Assembly (NCBI RefSeq): GCF_021919345.1
Contig: NZ_CP089293.1
Span: 3,596,001-3,660,000 of the forward strand
DNA length: 64,000 bases
Reading direction: 5' to 3'
Source of the DNA: Paenarthrobacter nicotinovorans
GTDB lineage: Bacteria; Actinomycetota; Actinomycetes; Actinomycetales; Micrococcaceae
The notes below the pieces were generated by a model. It was not told the origin of the DNA, did not search any database, and saw only the letters and a list, made by a program, of their open reading frames with translations. Shown one piece after another: positions 15,301-24,481 of the stretch. The position numbers and the translations under genes are program-made. Position 1 is the first letter of the stretch; each line of letters begins with the position of its first letter.

Positions 15301-15410
15301 ATTTCCTCCGATGTAATTGGATACTTTTGCATCCAAATTTGGTTGCGGTGAACACCGCACCTATCGGCATCTAACTGAACGAAAATGCTTGCACAGGATC
15401 GAAATTCAAA

Positions 15411-15488
15411 ATTAGGTAGCGAAATCTATCAAATTAGGTGGTGATATGTGGTCATCTAGGTGGTGATCCGCAGTCGTCTAGGTGGTGA
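15411..15488 (-). promoter_or_regulatory. Four-copy 22-bp direct repeat array upstream of the secreted-protein operon
   Basis: Repeats YTAGGTRGYGA start at 15412, 15434, 15456 and 15478, exactly 22 bp apart. In transcript orientation they are followed by TTTTG and CCTGTG at the same distance as in the methyltransferase promoter, then TTAGAT after 17 bp. Two helical turns per repeat suggest an activator stacking on one DNA face. Confidence 0.7.
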
Positions 15489-15671
15489 TACAGCTACCCG
15501 TTGCGCACCATCATGGGGCGCCCTTGTCGGCAGGCTGGTGACCGCTCCACCACCTCGACGGCTCTGACCGACACTCATTTTTGACCTGGCGAGCACCTAG
15601 AGAACCCCAAAAGACCACTCATTTCCTGTCGTGCTACTCGTGAGTGCTGTTGATTGATGCATCCTGGCCAG

Positions 15672-15956
15672 ATGAAGTTATTGACCCTTACGGCGGCCGC
15701 GGCGCTACTCGTTACTTCCGTTATCGCGTTCTTCAGTAATCCATTGATGGCCTGGCTGGCCTTGGCCGCTGCCGTTGGCATGGTTGCGACCTACGTGGCC
15801 CACAAACGGCAGCCCTTCATCGCTCCTGGACCGAGGCAACGGAAAGGATCGGCGTGGCGGACGTCGGCGTTGTGGTTGAAGAGCCGACGGTCAGCGGAGA
15901 ACGACGCAATAGTTGCTGCTGTGGTGCCGGGTTTGGAGGCAGGCGGCCACGGGTGA
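15672..15956 (+). CDS. Small membrane protein, uncertain
   Basis: 94 residues from ATG 15672 (MKLLTLTAAAALLVTSVIAF...), with two hydrophobic helices and a basic C-terminal half (KRQPFIAPGPRQRKGSAWR). An ATG at 15657 is an alternative; neither has a convincing ribosome site. Codon use is ordinary. Function unknown. Confidence 0.45.
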   Translation: MKLLTLTAAAALLVTSVIAFFSNPLMAWLALAAAVGMVATYVAHKRQPFIAPGPRQRKGSAWRTSALWLKSRRSAENDAIVAAVVPGLEAGGHG

Positions 15957-16065
15957 ACTTGCTGCGGCTGGGGTCACTCTGATCGTTTACCTTCTCCGAG
16001 AACCCGCCCCCGTAAGCATCCGCTTCGAGGCTAGACTGAATTGACACTTACGAAATGGGGAAACT

Positions 16066-16362
16066 GTGAGTTTGTCATCTACATCGGCACCGCTGACCAG
16101 CACGCGGGTTAACAAACTGGCTATCCTGGCAATTCTCTTGGGCGCTTTTGCCTTTTCCGGGATTTGGTTCTTTGGCTTAGGCATTCTCGCAACATTCGCC
16201 GTCGGGGCCGGACACGTCTCGTTGAATCAGATCCGTCGAAAGAACGAGAGGGGTCGCACACTGGCGATTCTGGCCCTCGTAGTCGGCTATGGACTTGCCA
16301 CCTGGGCCCTGCTCAACGTGGTCACGTATATCCCTGTTGCTCTGCAGCAGATGGCCCAGTAA
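16066..16362 (+). CDS. DUF4190-like small membrane protein
   Basis: 98 residues from GTG 16066 (GGGG upstream). Two transmembrane helices (LAILAILLGAFAFSGIWFFG and LAILALVVGYGLATWALLNV) flank a loop with GAGHVSLNQIRRKNERGRTL, the G-H-x-A/S-L-x-x-I-+ pattern of DUF4190 domains. These are common in actinobacteria and have no assigned function. Confidence 0.7.
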   Translation: MSLSSTSAPLTSTRVNKLAILAILLGAFAFSGIWFFGLGILATFAVGAGHVSLNQIRRKNERGRTLAILALVVGYGLATWALLNVVTYIPVALQQMAQ

Positions 16363-16397
16363 CGCAGCCAGACTCGACCGGTGGCTGAAGGAATGTC

Positions 16398-16556
16398 TCA
16401 GCCGTCCCCAGTGCGCGCAGCCCTCTTCAACTCAGCGATGCGCAGTCGTAAGAAGATAATGGTCAAGACCAAGGCATACACCGCCAGGACGGCCACCACG
16501 ATCACGATGACGGCGTAAAGAATTCCGATAATTCCAAAAGCCGGACTCAAGTTCAT
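16398..16556 (-). CDS. 52-residue single-pass membrane protein
   Basis: ATG 16556 with GGGGGAG just upstream encodes 52 residues: a long hydrophobic helix (GILYAVIVIVVAVLAVYALV) followed by a basic amphipathic tail (RLRIAELKRAARTGDG). It is convergent with the DUF4190-like gene. The strong ribosome site and clean membrane topology make it likely real; function unknown. Confidence 0.6.
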   Translation of the reverse strand: MNLSPAFGIIGILYAVIVIVVAVLAVYALVLTIIFLRLRIAELKRAARTGDG

Positions 16557-16734
16557 TGCTCCCCCAAGAAGTCGTTAGACCCAATGCTAAGCAGACCATC
16601 GGCAATTTTCCTGGACGTTGGATGGTGTGCCAGATTTGTTGCCCAGCACCGACGGATGACAGGTGTACGGCAGCCGCTCGAAAACCCATTCTGTATCGAC
16701 CCAGGGACTTGCTTGCTTCGATCAAGGATGAAAG

Positions 16735-17196
16735 ATGGTGAACATGACTCACGACCCGTGGGAGTGCACTGACCTGCAGGAGCCTCCACAGGATTGGATA
16801 CTGGCTACGGAGAATGGATGGGGCGCCTTAGTCACCTGGGCCGCCGGTCCGGGCAACGTTGCGAGGGTACTCGCAGCATCCGGTGGCCGTAATGGTTCCA
16901 TTGCCCGTCGCCTGCCTGGGGGCGAAGAACAGAGACAGCAATTCCCGCTGACAGAAGCGGATCTGTCATCCATCGACGATGACGTCGATGCCTATCTGGC
17001 CGACGCGGGAATCCCGCCAAGACCCCGCGGATTCTACTGGTTCATCCGGCGTCCGTCCGGCGTCGACCTTGACGACGATACGTTTTGGGGTGCCATCTGG
17101 GATGCCACAACTGCGCGACTTCCGGTCGATGGACTACGTCCGTCCACAATGGCAGGTCCCGCGAAGGAGGCCATGGCTAGCTTTTACCGGGGCTGA
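16735..17196 (+). CDS. Conserved hypothetical protein (DUF5956-like)
   Basis: 153 residues, ATG 16735 with AAGGATGAAAG upstream. Soluble and Trp-rich: DWILATENGWGALVTWAAGP near the N-terminus, PRPRGFYWFIRRPSGVDLDD in the middle. The arrangement resembles the uncharacterised actinobacterial DUF5956 family (recalled, not searched). Its 3' end overlaps the 3' end of the convergent minus-strand gene by 20 bp. No catalytic motif. Confidence 0.6.
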   Translation: MVNMTHDPWECTDLQEPPQDWILATENGWGALVTWAAGPGNVARVLAASGGRNGSIARRLPGGEEQRQQFPLTEADLSSIDDDVDAYLADAGIPPRPRGFYWFIRRPSGVDLDDDTFWGAIWDATTARLPVDGLRPSTMAGPAKEAMASFYRG

Positions 17197-18076
17197 GACT
17201 CGACGAGCCACCCGGCGCCCAGTCGAGGGTTTCAAGAAGCGGGTTGGCGCGAAGTTCGTTGATGAGTTCTGAGCTGCTGCTGACTTTGGTCGCCCAAAGA
17301 TCGTAATCGGTGTAAACAAGCCAGGATCTATCGGATGACCAGATGTTCGCGGGTGTGAAGACTTGGCGATCTTCGCTGATCTCTCGAATAAGGGAGGGGA
17401 GCTTCGTCAAGTTCGTGTCATACACGGGTGCTTCGCATGGGTCCGGATAGGTGCTGAATACGTTTGCGAAATAAACAGAGCAATCGGCGGTGGGCGAATA
17501 CCTCGAAAGGACATCGATAAGCTCGGAGAAGTCTTCCTCAGACATGGAACCTTCGGTGGGCAACTGGATATTTGCCGGGAAGTCTGTTGCGGGAAACCAT
17601 CGGTAACACGGTGGGGGACCTCCAGCTGGGTGGGGATGCGGGAACCGGAGTAGCATTTCAGCCCACGTCCGCCGCTGCCAATCTGCCGGCGGCCTTTTCG
17701 CGTATCCAAGTTGGCTCCCCGTAGCAATCGTCATTTCGTCAAGGTTGACCTCGCCAACCATCAGGGGTTCCTCATCACCCGCCACTATGCTGGCTTTACG
17801 CAACTCATCATGAGTCGGAAGCGTTCGGTTGGACGGGAGTTCGTAGAACGCGTTGAGGATCCAGGTGGAGTCCTCCCAGCCAGCAGCATCCATGCCCGTG
17901 AAGTACGGCAGATCTCCTTCGCTCCGTGCCTTCAACCAACCTAGGTTGCCTCGGCTTGGACACAAACTGCTGTGCTTTTCGTACCAGTGCATTGGGACCC
18001 CCATCAGTTCAGGCAATCTCATCACGGCAACGATTCGAAGCAAAACATTCGAAGCAGGTTCGGGAGGTGTGTTCAC
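17177..18076 (-). CDS. Hypothetical protein, unknown
   Basis: About 299 residues if GTG 18076 is used; the frame is open up to 18178 and no start has a good ribosome site. The protein is soluble, rich in Trp, Pro and Asp, with a C-terminal segment SSDRSWLVYTDYDLWATKVS followed by ELINELRANPLLETLDW, similar in style to actinobacterial immunity-type proteins. Lower GC in places suggests possible acquisition. Nothing more specific can be said. Confidence 0.55.
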   Translation of the reverse strand: MNTPPEPASNVLLRIVAVMRLPELMGVPMHWYEKHSSLCPSRGNLGWLKARSEGDLPYFTGMDAAGWEDSTWILNAFYELPSNRTLPTHDELRKASIVAGDEEPLMVGEVNLDEMTIATGSQLGYAKRPPADWQRRTWAEMLLRFPHPHPAGGPPPCYRWFPATDFPANIQLPTEGSMSEEDFSELIDVLSRYSPTADCSVYFANVFSTYPDPCEAPVYDTNLTKLPSLIREISEDRQVFTPANIWSSDRSWLVYTDYDLWATKVSSSSELINELRANPLLETLDWAPGGSSSLSPGKS

Positions 18077-18201
18077 AGGCTCACGGAAACCATTCCGGCC
18101 CCTGTAGCAACTCCGACCGCAAATGCTCGTGGCATAGAATCGCCGTGAGGGCGAAGCAAAGCGCCGAAAATTCGGCACCGCTGATGGGGGAAGAGGTCAG
18201 A

Positions 18202-18639
18202 ATGTTCGGTTCGAAGAAGAAGCTCAACGGTCTGGTGGAGCATCTCAGGCCGGACCTGAGTCGGGAGTCCCTCGGCGTCGGCCCCAATTTCCCGGGCGTC
18301 GCCCCGAACCCGCTCCTCAGCGGTGAAGCGCGGAGGCGCAATGCGGAACTGCGCAACGGGACGCTGGCGCTTGGTGTTCTCGTTGACTGGCGCGAGGTCA
18401 ACAGCAACCCGCGCGTTGTCCTGATGCTCGACGTGGAGACCGCCGACGGCATCTCGTTCCGCGGTATCGCAGACGAAAGTCTGACGATTACCGCCCTCAC
18501 CCGGCTTGCTCCGGGACAGACGTTGCCAGTTCGCTACCGGCCAGCCGTCATGGACCACTACGTTGCACTTGCCACGGACGCGAACCCCGCCGACGTGCAG
18601 CAGCTTTCTGACGTGATCGCGAGCCGAAAGCAGACCTGA
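18202..18639 (+). CDS. Hypothetical soluble protein with SHOCT-less beta domain
   Basis: 145 residues from ATG 18202, preceded by GGGGGAAGAGG. A polar N-terminal part (MFGSKKKLNGLVEHL) is followed by a beta-rich domain: GTLALGVLVDWREVNSN, VVLMLDVETADGISF, PGQTLPVRYRPAVMDHYVAL. This pattern resembles DUF3592-like or OB-type domains in membrane-associated proteins, here without a membrane helix. Function unknown. Confidence 0.6.
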   Translation: MFGSKKKLNGLVEHLRPDLSRESLGVGPNFPGVAPNPLLSGEARRRNAELRNGTLALGVLVDWREVNSNPRVVLMLDVETADGISFRGIADESLTITALTRLAPGQTLPVRYRPAVMDHYVALATDANPADVQQLSDVIASRKQT

Positions 18640-18664
18640 CCCATCAATGGATTCATTAGATTGA

Positions 18665-19039
18665 TTAGAGCTCCCTTTCGTACGGAATGACGACAACCTG
18701 AACATCGTCCTCATAGAGGACGTTGCCCGGATCGCTTGAGTAGACAGCCCTGCAGGGAACATCATGTCGGCGCAGAAGATCGATGTAGAAATCCGTTTTC
18801 TCCAACAGGTGAGTGGCCGACACTTTGAACCACGCTTGCGCACCCGGCCTTGCATAGAACGATGCCTCAGGCGTGACGTAAGCCGCGTCGTAAAAATCGT
18901 TTGCCCTTCGCCAGCTGCCCCAATCTTCGGCGCTGAGGCTTCCCTCCTTCGCCAATCGGTTCGCCAAGGCGAAGATACCGAGATACCGCCCCTTGGCATC
19001 AGTGGCAGTCGACTGGTAGCGCACAAAGCGTTGTCCCAT
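18665..19039 (-). CDS. Conserved hypothetical protein
   Basis: 124 residues from ATG 19039 (MGQRFVRYQSTATDAKGRYL). The order STATDAKGRYLGIFALANRL, GAQAWFKVSATHLLE, DLLRRHDVPCRAVYSSDPGN and VLYEDDVQVVVIPYE is, to my knowledge, that of a widespread actinobacterial family of unknown role. It is divergent from the DUF1016 nuclease gene, with a perfect palindrome between them. Confidence 0.65.
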   Translation of the reverse strand: MGQRFVRYQSTATDAKGRYLGIFALANRLAKEGSLSAEDWGSWRRANDFYDAAYVTPEASFYARPGAQAWFKVSATHLLEKTDFYIDLLRRHDVPCRAVYSSDPGNVLYEDDVQVVVIPYEREL

Positions 19040-19259
19040 ACCCCTAGATAACCAGCAGGGCCGCCGCGTGCCCGGGATTGAAGAGCGACGCCGGACCACG
19101 CGTTGTCCCCCCGGAGCGGCGCGAGCTTGTCATACCTAAACTCGATGTCTGGGTTCCCATGGCAGCCGTGAGCTGGTGATTCGCCGGCGTGGCTGCTGTT
19201 GGAGGCAGGCGGGCTCGGGTGAGTCGTCCAAGAACATGGGCCATGTGGTCCGTTCGTCT

Positions 19260-19298
19260 GGTCGCAATTGTGCAAAGCCGCTTTGCACAATTGCGACC
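19260..19298. repeat. Perfect 18-bp inverted repeat upstream of the DUF1016 gene
   Basis: Arms 19260-19277 and 19281-19298 with a 3-nt centre. The inner part GTGCAAAG-n3-CTTTGCAC plus AATTGC is repeated inside the DUF1016 coding region at 19689-19712. The surrounding gap (19040-19385) holds nothing else recognisable. Confidence 0.75.
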
Positions 19299-19385
19299 GA
19301 GCGTGTTCACTCGGCGCCGCAGCCGGAACTACTCACTGCTGGGCATGAGCTTTGATTGTCGGAGGGGCAGGCTACGGTTTCCACC

Positions 19386-20432
19386 ATGAAGTCGATTCAC
19401 CCCGAGCTACCAGGTCCATACGCCGAGGTTCTTGCCTCTGTGAAGGATCAAGTGCGAACGGCACAGAGCCGCGTCCAACGCGTGGTTAACGTGGCGATGC
19501 TGAAGTTGTACTGGGGTATTGGGCGCACAATCCTCGATCGACAAACTACCCAACCGTGGGGAACTAAAGTGCTTGACCGCCTTGCAAACGACCTGCGGAG
19601 TGAATTCCCCAGCATGCGGGGCTTCTCCCGACGCAACCTCTTCTATATGAGGGCCTTTGCCGCAGCTTGGGATTGGCCGGACTCGGGAGTGCAAAGCAGC
19701 TTTGCACAATTGCCGTGGGGCCACATCATCGAATTACTCAAGCTAAGGGATCCCGTGCAGCGGGACTGGTACGCGGCTCAGGCGGCGCTGCATGGCTGGA
19801 CGCTTCCGGTACTTCAACATCAAGTCCTGACCCGTCTTCGTGATCGCACGGGGAAAGCACCGAACAATCTCGAACATCGTCTCCCCGGCGAGGGCGCAAA
19901 CCTTGCTGCCGACCTAGCCAAGGACCCGTTGGTCCTGGACTTTCTTGGGCTGACAAAGGAGGCAGAAGAGATTGCGATAGAAGAAGCAATGACTCTTCGG
20001 ATGTCGCAGACACTGGCCGAATTTGGCCGCGGCTTTGCGTTTTACGGTCGCCAGTACCACTTGGACGTTGACGGAGAAGACTTCTACATCGACCTTCTGT
20101 TGGTTCACGTGCCGACAAACCGTTTCGTCGTCGTTGAACTGAAATCAGGCAAATTCCGGCCGGAACACCTCGGTCAATTGAATTTTTATGTCGCCGCCAT
20201 AAATGACATGGTGCGGTTCCCGGGCATGGAACCGACCGTGGGAATCCTCGTTTGCGGCTCAAAGCACGAACGGACGGTTCGCTATGCCCTTGACGGATCG
20301 TCGCAGCCCATTGCAGTGAGCTCCTACACCTACGACGCCCTGCCTGCCCAGGAACAAGCTTCGCTGCCGTCGCCTAAGGCTATTGACACTGCCCTTGCAC
20401 AGGGTTTTTTGCCAGAAAAGCCAGCTGAATGA
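19386..20432 (+). CDS. DUF1016/YhcG-type PD-(D/E)XK nuclease
   Basis: 348 residues from ATG 19386. The N-terminal DUF1016 part (NVAMLKLYWGIGRTI, MRGFSRRNLFYMRAFA, FAQLPWGHIIELL) is followed by a C-terminal nuclease domain with EDFYIDLLLVH, VVVELKSGKFRPEH and GQLNFYVAAINDM: the Asp and Glu-x-Lys of a PD-(D/E)XK active site are present. YhcG-family proteins are associated with mobile DNA and restriction islands and are presumed DNA endonucleases. No strong ribosome site. The palindrome upstream recurs in the gene itself (encoding VQSSFAQLP). Confidence 0.85.
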   Translation: MKSIHPELPGPYAEVLASVKDQVRTAQSRVQRVVNVAMLKLYWGIGRTILDRQTTQPWGTKVLDRLANDLRSEFPSMRGFSRRNLFYMRAFAAAWDWPDSGVQSSFAQLPWGHIIELLKLRDPVQRDWYAAQAALHGWTLPVLQHQVLTRLRDRTGKAPNNLEHRLPGEGANLAADLAKDPLVLDFLGLTKEAEEIAIEEAMTLRMSQTLAEFGRGFAFYGRQYHLDVDGEDFYIDLLLVHVPTNRFVVVELKSGKFRPEHLGQLNFYVAAINDMVRFPGMEPTVGILVCGSKHERTVRYALDGSSQPIAVSSYTYDALPAQEQASLPSPKAIDTALAQGFLPEKPAE

Positions 20433-20490
20433 AATGGGCCGCCGGTCGCGAACCCTGAGTTCGTGAGAAGGAAAATACTTCGCCGCAGAT

Positions 20491-21659
20491 TCACGCCCTG
20501 ACGCCAACCCGCTCCCGAACCTCCTTCACCGCACTCCTGTTCCGTGCCGACTCCTCGACGGCGGCCAGCACCCGCTGGATCTGCAGCCCGTCATCGAACG
20601 ACGGCGACGGCTGGCTTCCGTCGCGAACGGCAAGCAGGAAGTCGCGCACCTGGTGCGTGAACGTGTGCTCCCAGCCGATGATGTGCCCTTGCGGCCACCA
20701 CGCCTCGAGGTACGGATGCTCGGGCTCGTTCACCAGGATCCGCCGGAAGCCCTGCTCCCGCACGGGAACCGTAGCGTCCAGGAAACCGAGCTCGTTCAGG
20801 TTCTCCAGATCGAACGTCAACGAACCCAAAGACCCGTAGATCTCTATCTTCAAAGAGTTCTTCTGTCCCGTAGCCACTCGTGACGCTTCTACGGAGGCAC
20901 TCACGCCGCCGGTCAGGCCCAAAGTGGCCCACGCGGCGTCGTCGACTGTCACTTTCTCCCGCCCAGCGACACCGGGGCGTTCAGTCACAAAGGTCCGCAG
21001 CGTGCCTGTCACCTCAGTGACGGTCTGCCCGGTGAGGTGCTGGACCTGATCGATGGCGTGGGAGGCGATATCGCCCAGCGCTCCGGAGCCGGCCGTCTCC
21101 TTGCGGAGCCGCCAGCTCATGGGGGTTTCGACGTCGGAGAGCCAGTCCTGCAGGTAGGCGGCACGGACGTGCCGCACGGTTCCAAGACGCCCTTCGGCAA
21201 TCAGTTCGCGGGCCAATGCAAGTGCAGGAACGCCGCGGTAGTTGAAGCCGATCATCGATTGCACACCCCGGCCCCGCGCCGAAGCTGCGGCGGTAGCCAT
21301 CAACTCGGCCTCTTCCAGAGTGTTGGCCAGCGGTTTCTCCACGAGCACATGCTTCCCGGCGGCCAGAGCTTCCAGAGCGATCTCCGCGTGCATCCAGCCG
21401 GGCGCGCAGATATCCACAATGTCGATGTCGTCACGCGCAATCACGGAACGCCAGTCCGTGGCTGACTCGGCCCAACCGTACTTGGCAGGGCCTCGGCCAC
21501 CGCCAAGGTGTCCCGGCCAACCAGCACTTTCTGCTCGAAGGCCGGGACGTCAAAGAAGCTGGCCGCGTTCCGCCACGCGTTCGAGTGGGCCTTCCCCATG
21601 AAGGCGTAACCGATGGCGGCCACGCCCAACGGACGGCCGCTAGGAAGAGGAGTGTTCAT
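20491..21659 (-). pseudogene. Gfo/Idh/MocA oxidoreductase with single-base frameshift
   Basis: The N-terminal 60 residues (from ATG 21659: VAAIGYAFMGKAHSNAW, the Rossmann GxGxxG variant) lie in one frame, and the rest (AKYGWAESATDWRSV, ICAPGWMHAEIAL, the EKP motif HVLVEKPLA) continues in another. At 21486 the sequence reads CTGCCAAG where CTGGCCAAG would restore one open frame of about 389 residues, so one base appears deleted. Both halves are otherwise intact with conserved residues. It is the last gene of the LacI-controlled operon, after thuA-like. Either a recent pseudogene, a sequencing error, or a phase-variable site; the short G/C run makes all possible. Confidence 0.8.
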
Positions 21660-21664
21660 CGTCT

Positions 21665-22411
21665 TTAGGCCTCGAACCAGCCCCGTGAAGGGTTGGAAAC
21701 CTCGGGTGACTCCCGGAAGACACCCGGCTGGGCCACCCAGCCGACACCGTTGGCGATGACCTTCTGGATCTGTGGCTGGTGGTACACCGGGTATTCCTGG
21801 TCGCCGGGGCTGAAGTAGAAGATCCGGCCCTTGCCCCGGGAGAACGTCACACCGGAACGGAACACCTCTCCCCCGGTGAACGAGCTGATGAAGATCAGGT
21901 CGTCGGGCTCCGGAATGTCGAACAGCTCGCCGTACATCTCCTGCTGCGGAATGACGATCGGGCTCTCAATACCCGCTGCGATCGGGTGCGACGGCTTGAC
22001 CGTCCACACCAGCTCGCGTTCGCCCTCGTTACGCCACTTCAGCGAGCAGGTGGTTCCCAGCAAGCGGGTGAAGATCTTGGCGAAGTGCCCCGAATGGAGC
22101 ACCACAAGGCCCATGCCGCCGAGCACGTGGCGCTGCACGCGCTCCACCACCTCATCAGCGACTTCCCCATGCGCAATGTGCCCCCACCACAGCAGCACGT
22201 CGGTCTGCTCCAGCACTTCCTCGGAGAGCCCGTGCTCGGGATCGGCGAGTGTCGCCGTCGTGATTTCGGAGTCCGGGTAGAAGCCGCGCAGCCCGGCGGC
22301 GATGGCGCCGTGGATCCCTTCGGGGTACATCTCGCCGATGGTTGCGGGCTCGTTACGGGCCTCGTGGACAGCTTCGTTCCAGACGACAATCTTCAATTTC
22401 GCATCAGACAT
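21665..22411 (-). CDS. ThuA-like protein of a sugar catabolic operon
   Basis: 248 residues from ATG 22411 ([20 protein letters not shown]). ThuA family (class I glutamine-amidotransferase-like fold): [42 protein letters not shown]. In Sinorhizobium, ThuA acts with the Gfo/Idh/MocA protein ThuB in converting trehalose and related disaccharides through 3-keto intermediates. Here it sits between two such oxidoreductases in the same operon, 1 bp from the upstream gene, so a 3-keto-glycoside pathway is the most likely role; the sugar is unknown. Confidence 0.85.
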   Translation of the reverse strand: MSDAKLKIVVWNEAVHEARNEPATIGEMYPEGIHGAIAAGLRGFYPDSEITTATLADPEHGLSEEVLEQTDVLLWWGHIAHGEVADEVVERVQRHVLGGMGLVVLHSGHFAKIFTRLLGTTCSLKWRNEGERELVWTVKPSHPIAAGIESPIVIPQQEMYGELFDIPEPDDLIFISSFTGGEVFRSGVTFSRGKGRIFYFSPGDQEYPVYHQPQIQKVIANGVGWVAQPGVFRESPEVSNPSRGWFEA

Positions 22412-22412
22412 T

Positions 22413-23516
22413 TCAGAGCACCACTTCACGTTGTTCAAGGGCGGATTTGTAGCAGGCGTCGAGCACCAGGGCCCGGCTGAGGGCAAGGGACCCGTCGTGG
22501 CTTCCCCACACCGTTTCGCCGCCGCGCACAGCGGCGATGAAGTCGTCGACGACGGCCTGGTGGGCTCGCCCGGGTTCGGCCACCACTTCGAAGTCCGCGT
22601 TTTCGCCGTCCTTCTCGGTGAAGACGTGAACGTCCGCTACCGGGTTCTCGGAGGCGCCGACCGAGCGCAAGTCCGCGCCGCCGTCGGTCCCGTAAACAGT
22701 GAAGTCCATAAGGTCCCGCTCGTCGCGGTACGTGGCCCAACCGGCTTCCAGGATCAGGGTTCCGCCGCCTTCCAGCCGGATGAATGCGGAGGCGAAGTCT
22801 TCCACTTCAAACTTGTGGCTGGAGTTCGACGCCGTGTACCGGGCGTTGCCGCCGAGGCCGCGCGGGCCGAGTTCGGAATGGGTCGAGGCGGAAACGGCCA
22901 GAACCTTGGGCTCGCCGAGGAGATGCAGCGAGTAGTCCAGGACGTGCACGCCGATGTCAGCGAGCGGTCCGCCGCCGGCGAGTTCCGGGTTGGTGAACCA
23001 GCTGCCCAGCATCGGAATGCCCTGCCTGCGGAGCCAGGATGCCTTTGCGTAGTACGTGCGACCCAGCGTGCCGGCGTCGATTACTTCCTTGAGCGCCTGG
23101 ATGTCGCCGCGGCGGCGGTGGTTGAACGCGACGTCCAGGACGCGTCCGGCCTTGCGGGCGGCGTCCACCATTTGTTGACCCTCGACGGCGTTACGCGCCA
23201 ACGGCTTTTCGCTCAGCACATGCAGTCCCCGCTCGAGCGAGGCAATGGCGATGGGTGCGTGCAGGAACGTCGGCACGGCGACGCTGACGGCGTCGAGGCC
23301 TTCGAGTTCGATCATGTCCTCCCAGCGGGCGAACGCGTGGGGAATGCTGTACTCCTCCTTCAGCTGGGCAAGGAGGTCGGCTTCCATGCCCGCGACGGCG
23401 ACGATCTCGACGCCGTCGATGTTGCTGTACGCCTTGAGGTGCTGCTGGCCGGCCCAACCGATGCCCACAACTCCCACCTTGAGGGTTGTGGACGGGGCCT
23501 GCTGCTGAATGCTCAC
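22413..23516 (-). CDS. Gfo/Idh/MocA family oxidoreductase
   Basis: 367 residues from GTG 23516 (AGGAAC upstream); an earlier in-frame ATG has no ribosome site. Rossmann motif [20 protein letters not shown] motif [13 protein letters not shown] (catalytic Lys), and [20 protein letters not shown] with the conserved Asp/His of the sugar site. Uses NAD(P) to oxidise or reduce a sugar or cyclitol. Partner of the frameshifted paralogue and ThuA-like protein. Confidence 0.9.
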   Translation of the reverse strand: MSIQQQAPSTTLKVGVVGIGWAGQQHLKAYSNIDGVEIVAVAGMEADLLAQLKEEYSIPHAFARWEDMIELEGLDAVSVAVPTFLHAPIAIASLERGLHVLSEKPLARNAVEGQQMVDAARKAGRVLDVAFNHRRRGDIQALKEVIDAGTLGRTYYAKASWLRRQGIPMLGSWFTNPELAGGGPLADIGVHVLDYSLHLLGEPKVLAVSASTHSELGPRGLGGNARYTASNSSHKFEVEDFASAFIRLEGGGTLILEAGWATYRDERDLMDFTVYGTDGGADLRSVGASENPVADVHVFTEKDGENADFEVVAEPGRAHQAVVDDFIAAVRGGETVWGSHDGSLALSRALVLDACYKSALEQREVVL

Positions 23517-23578
23517 GTTGTTCCTGTTCTTTCCGGGTTTCTGGGAGTCAGTGGGTGGATCTTGGATTTGTGACGGGG

Positions 23579-24481
23579 TCAGCCCTTGACCGCGCCGGCC
23601 GTCATGCCGGAAACGATGCGCTTCTGGCACAGCAGCACGAGGATCACGAGCGGGACGGTGATGATCACCGATGCGGCGCTGATGGTGCCGAGGGGTTGGT
23701 CGAACTCGCTGGTGCCGCTGAAAAACGCGATCGCGACAGGCACGGGCCGGGCTTCGGGCGAGGTGGTCAGCGTGACGGCCAGGAGGAATTCGTTCCAGAC
23801 CGAGATGAACACCAGGATCGCCGTCGTCGCCAGGCCGGGGACCGCCAGCGGCAGGATGACCTTGCGGAACGCGGTGAACGGCGTGGCGCCATCCATGTAC
23901 GCGGACTCCTCCAGTTCACGCGGTATCTCCTTGAAGAAGGACGTCAGCGTATAGATCGCCAGCGGCAACGCGAACGTCAGCTTCGGAATGATGAGGCCAA
24001 GCAACGTGTCGTACAGCCCGATCTCGCGCCAGATGGAGAACATCGGGGCCGCGATGGCGATGGCCGGGAACGTGGTGACCGAGAGGATCAGCGTCAGGAT
24101 CATCGCCTTGCGGCGCATCTTCAACCGGGCCAGCGCATAGGCGGCAAAGGACGCGAAGACCAGGGCCACGGTTGTAGTCACGACAGCGATGATCACCGAG
24201 TTGCGCAAGGCCAGGAGGAACTCGGGGTTCTGGAAGACCACCAGATAGTTCTCCAGGGTCGGCTGGCTCGGGAAGAGCTCACCTTGGGACAGGCTCGCGC
24301 CCTTCTTAAGGGAGGTGTTGACCAGCCAGTAGAACGGGATGAGCGAGAAGGCCATGACCGCCACCACGAACACCCACACCATGGGGTGCAGCTTCGCCTC
24401 CCCACGCAGACGACGACGTTTCGGCGCCTTGGCGCGCGTGGCGAGTTCCGGCGTCGGGCGTTCTGCGATCAGCGTGCTCAT
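23579..24481 (-). CDS. Sugar ABC transporter permease (MalG type)
   Basis: 300 residues with six transmembrane helices and the EAA motif in the last cytoplasmic loop (EIPRELEESAYMDGATPFTA, then FRKVILPLAVPG). Typical CUT1-family inner-membrane subunit. ATG 24481 overlaps the stop of the MalF-type gene as ATGA. No ATPase gene is in the operon; CUT1 importers often share one (MsiK/MsmX type) encoded elsewhere. Confidence 0.92.
   Translation of the reverse strand: MSTLIAERPTPELATRAKAPKRRRLRGEAKLHPMVWVFVVAVMAFSLIPFYWLVNTSLKKGASLSQGELFPSQPTLENYLVVFQNPEFLLALRNSVIIAVVTTTVALVFASFAAYALARLKMRRKAMILTLILSVTTFPAIAIAAPMFSIWREIGLYDTLLGLIIPKLTFALPLAIYTLTSFFKEIPRELEESAYMDGATPFTAFRKVILPLAVPGLATTAILVFISVWNEFLLAVTLTTSPEARPVPVAIAFFSGTSEFDQPLGTISAASVIITVPLVILVLLCQKRIVSGMTAGAVKG

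Noticed and set aside
13975..15488. Transposon ends flanking the 14.1-15.3 kb pair of genes
   Set aside because: The two 22-bp arrays are in the same, not inverted, orientation, no transposase lies between, and each sits at the same distance from a promoter.
15575..15781. Minus-strand 68-codon frame near the 22-bp array
   Set aside because: No ribosome site, and the opposite strand gives a better membrane-protein reading.
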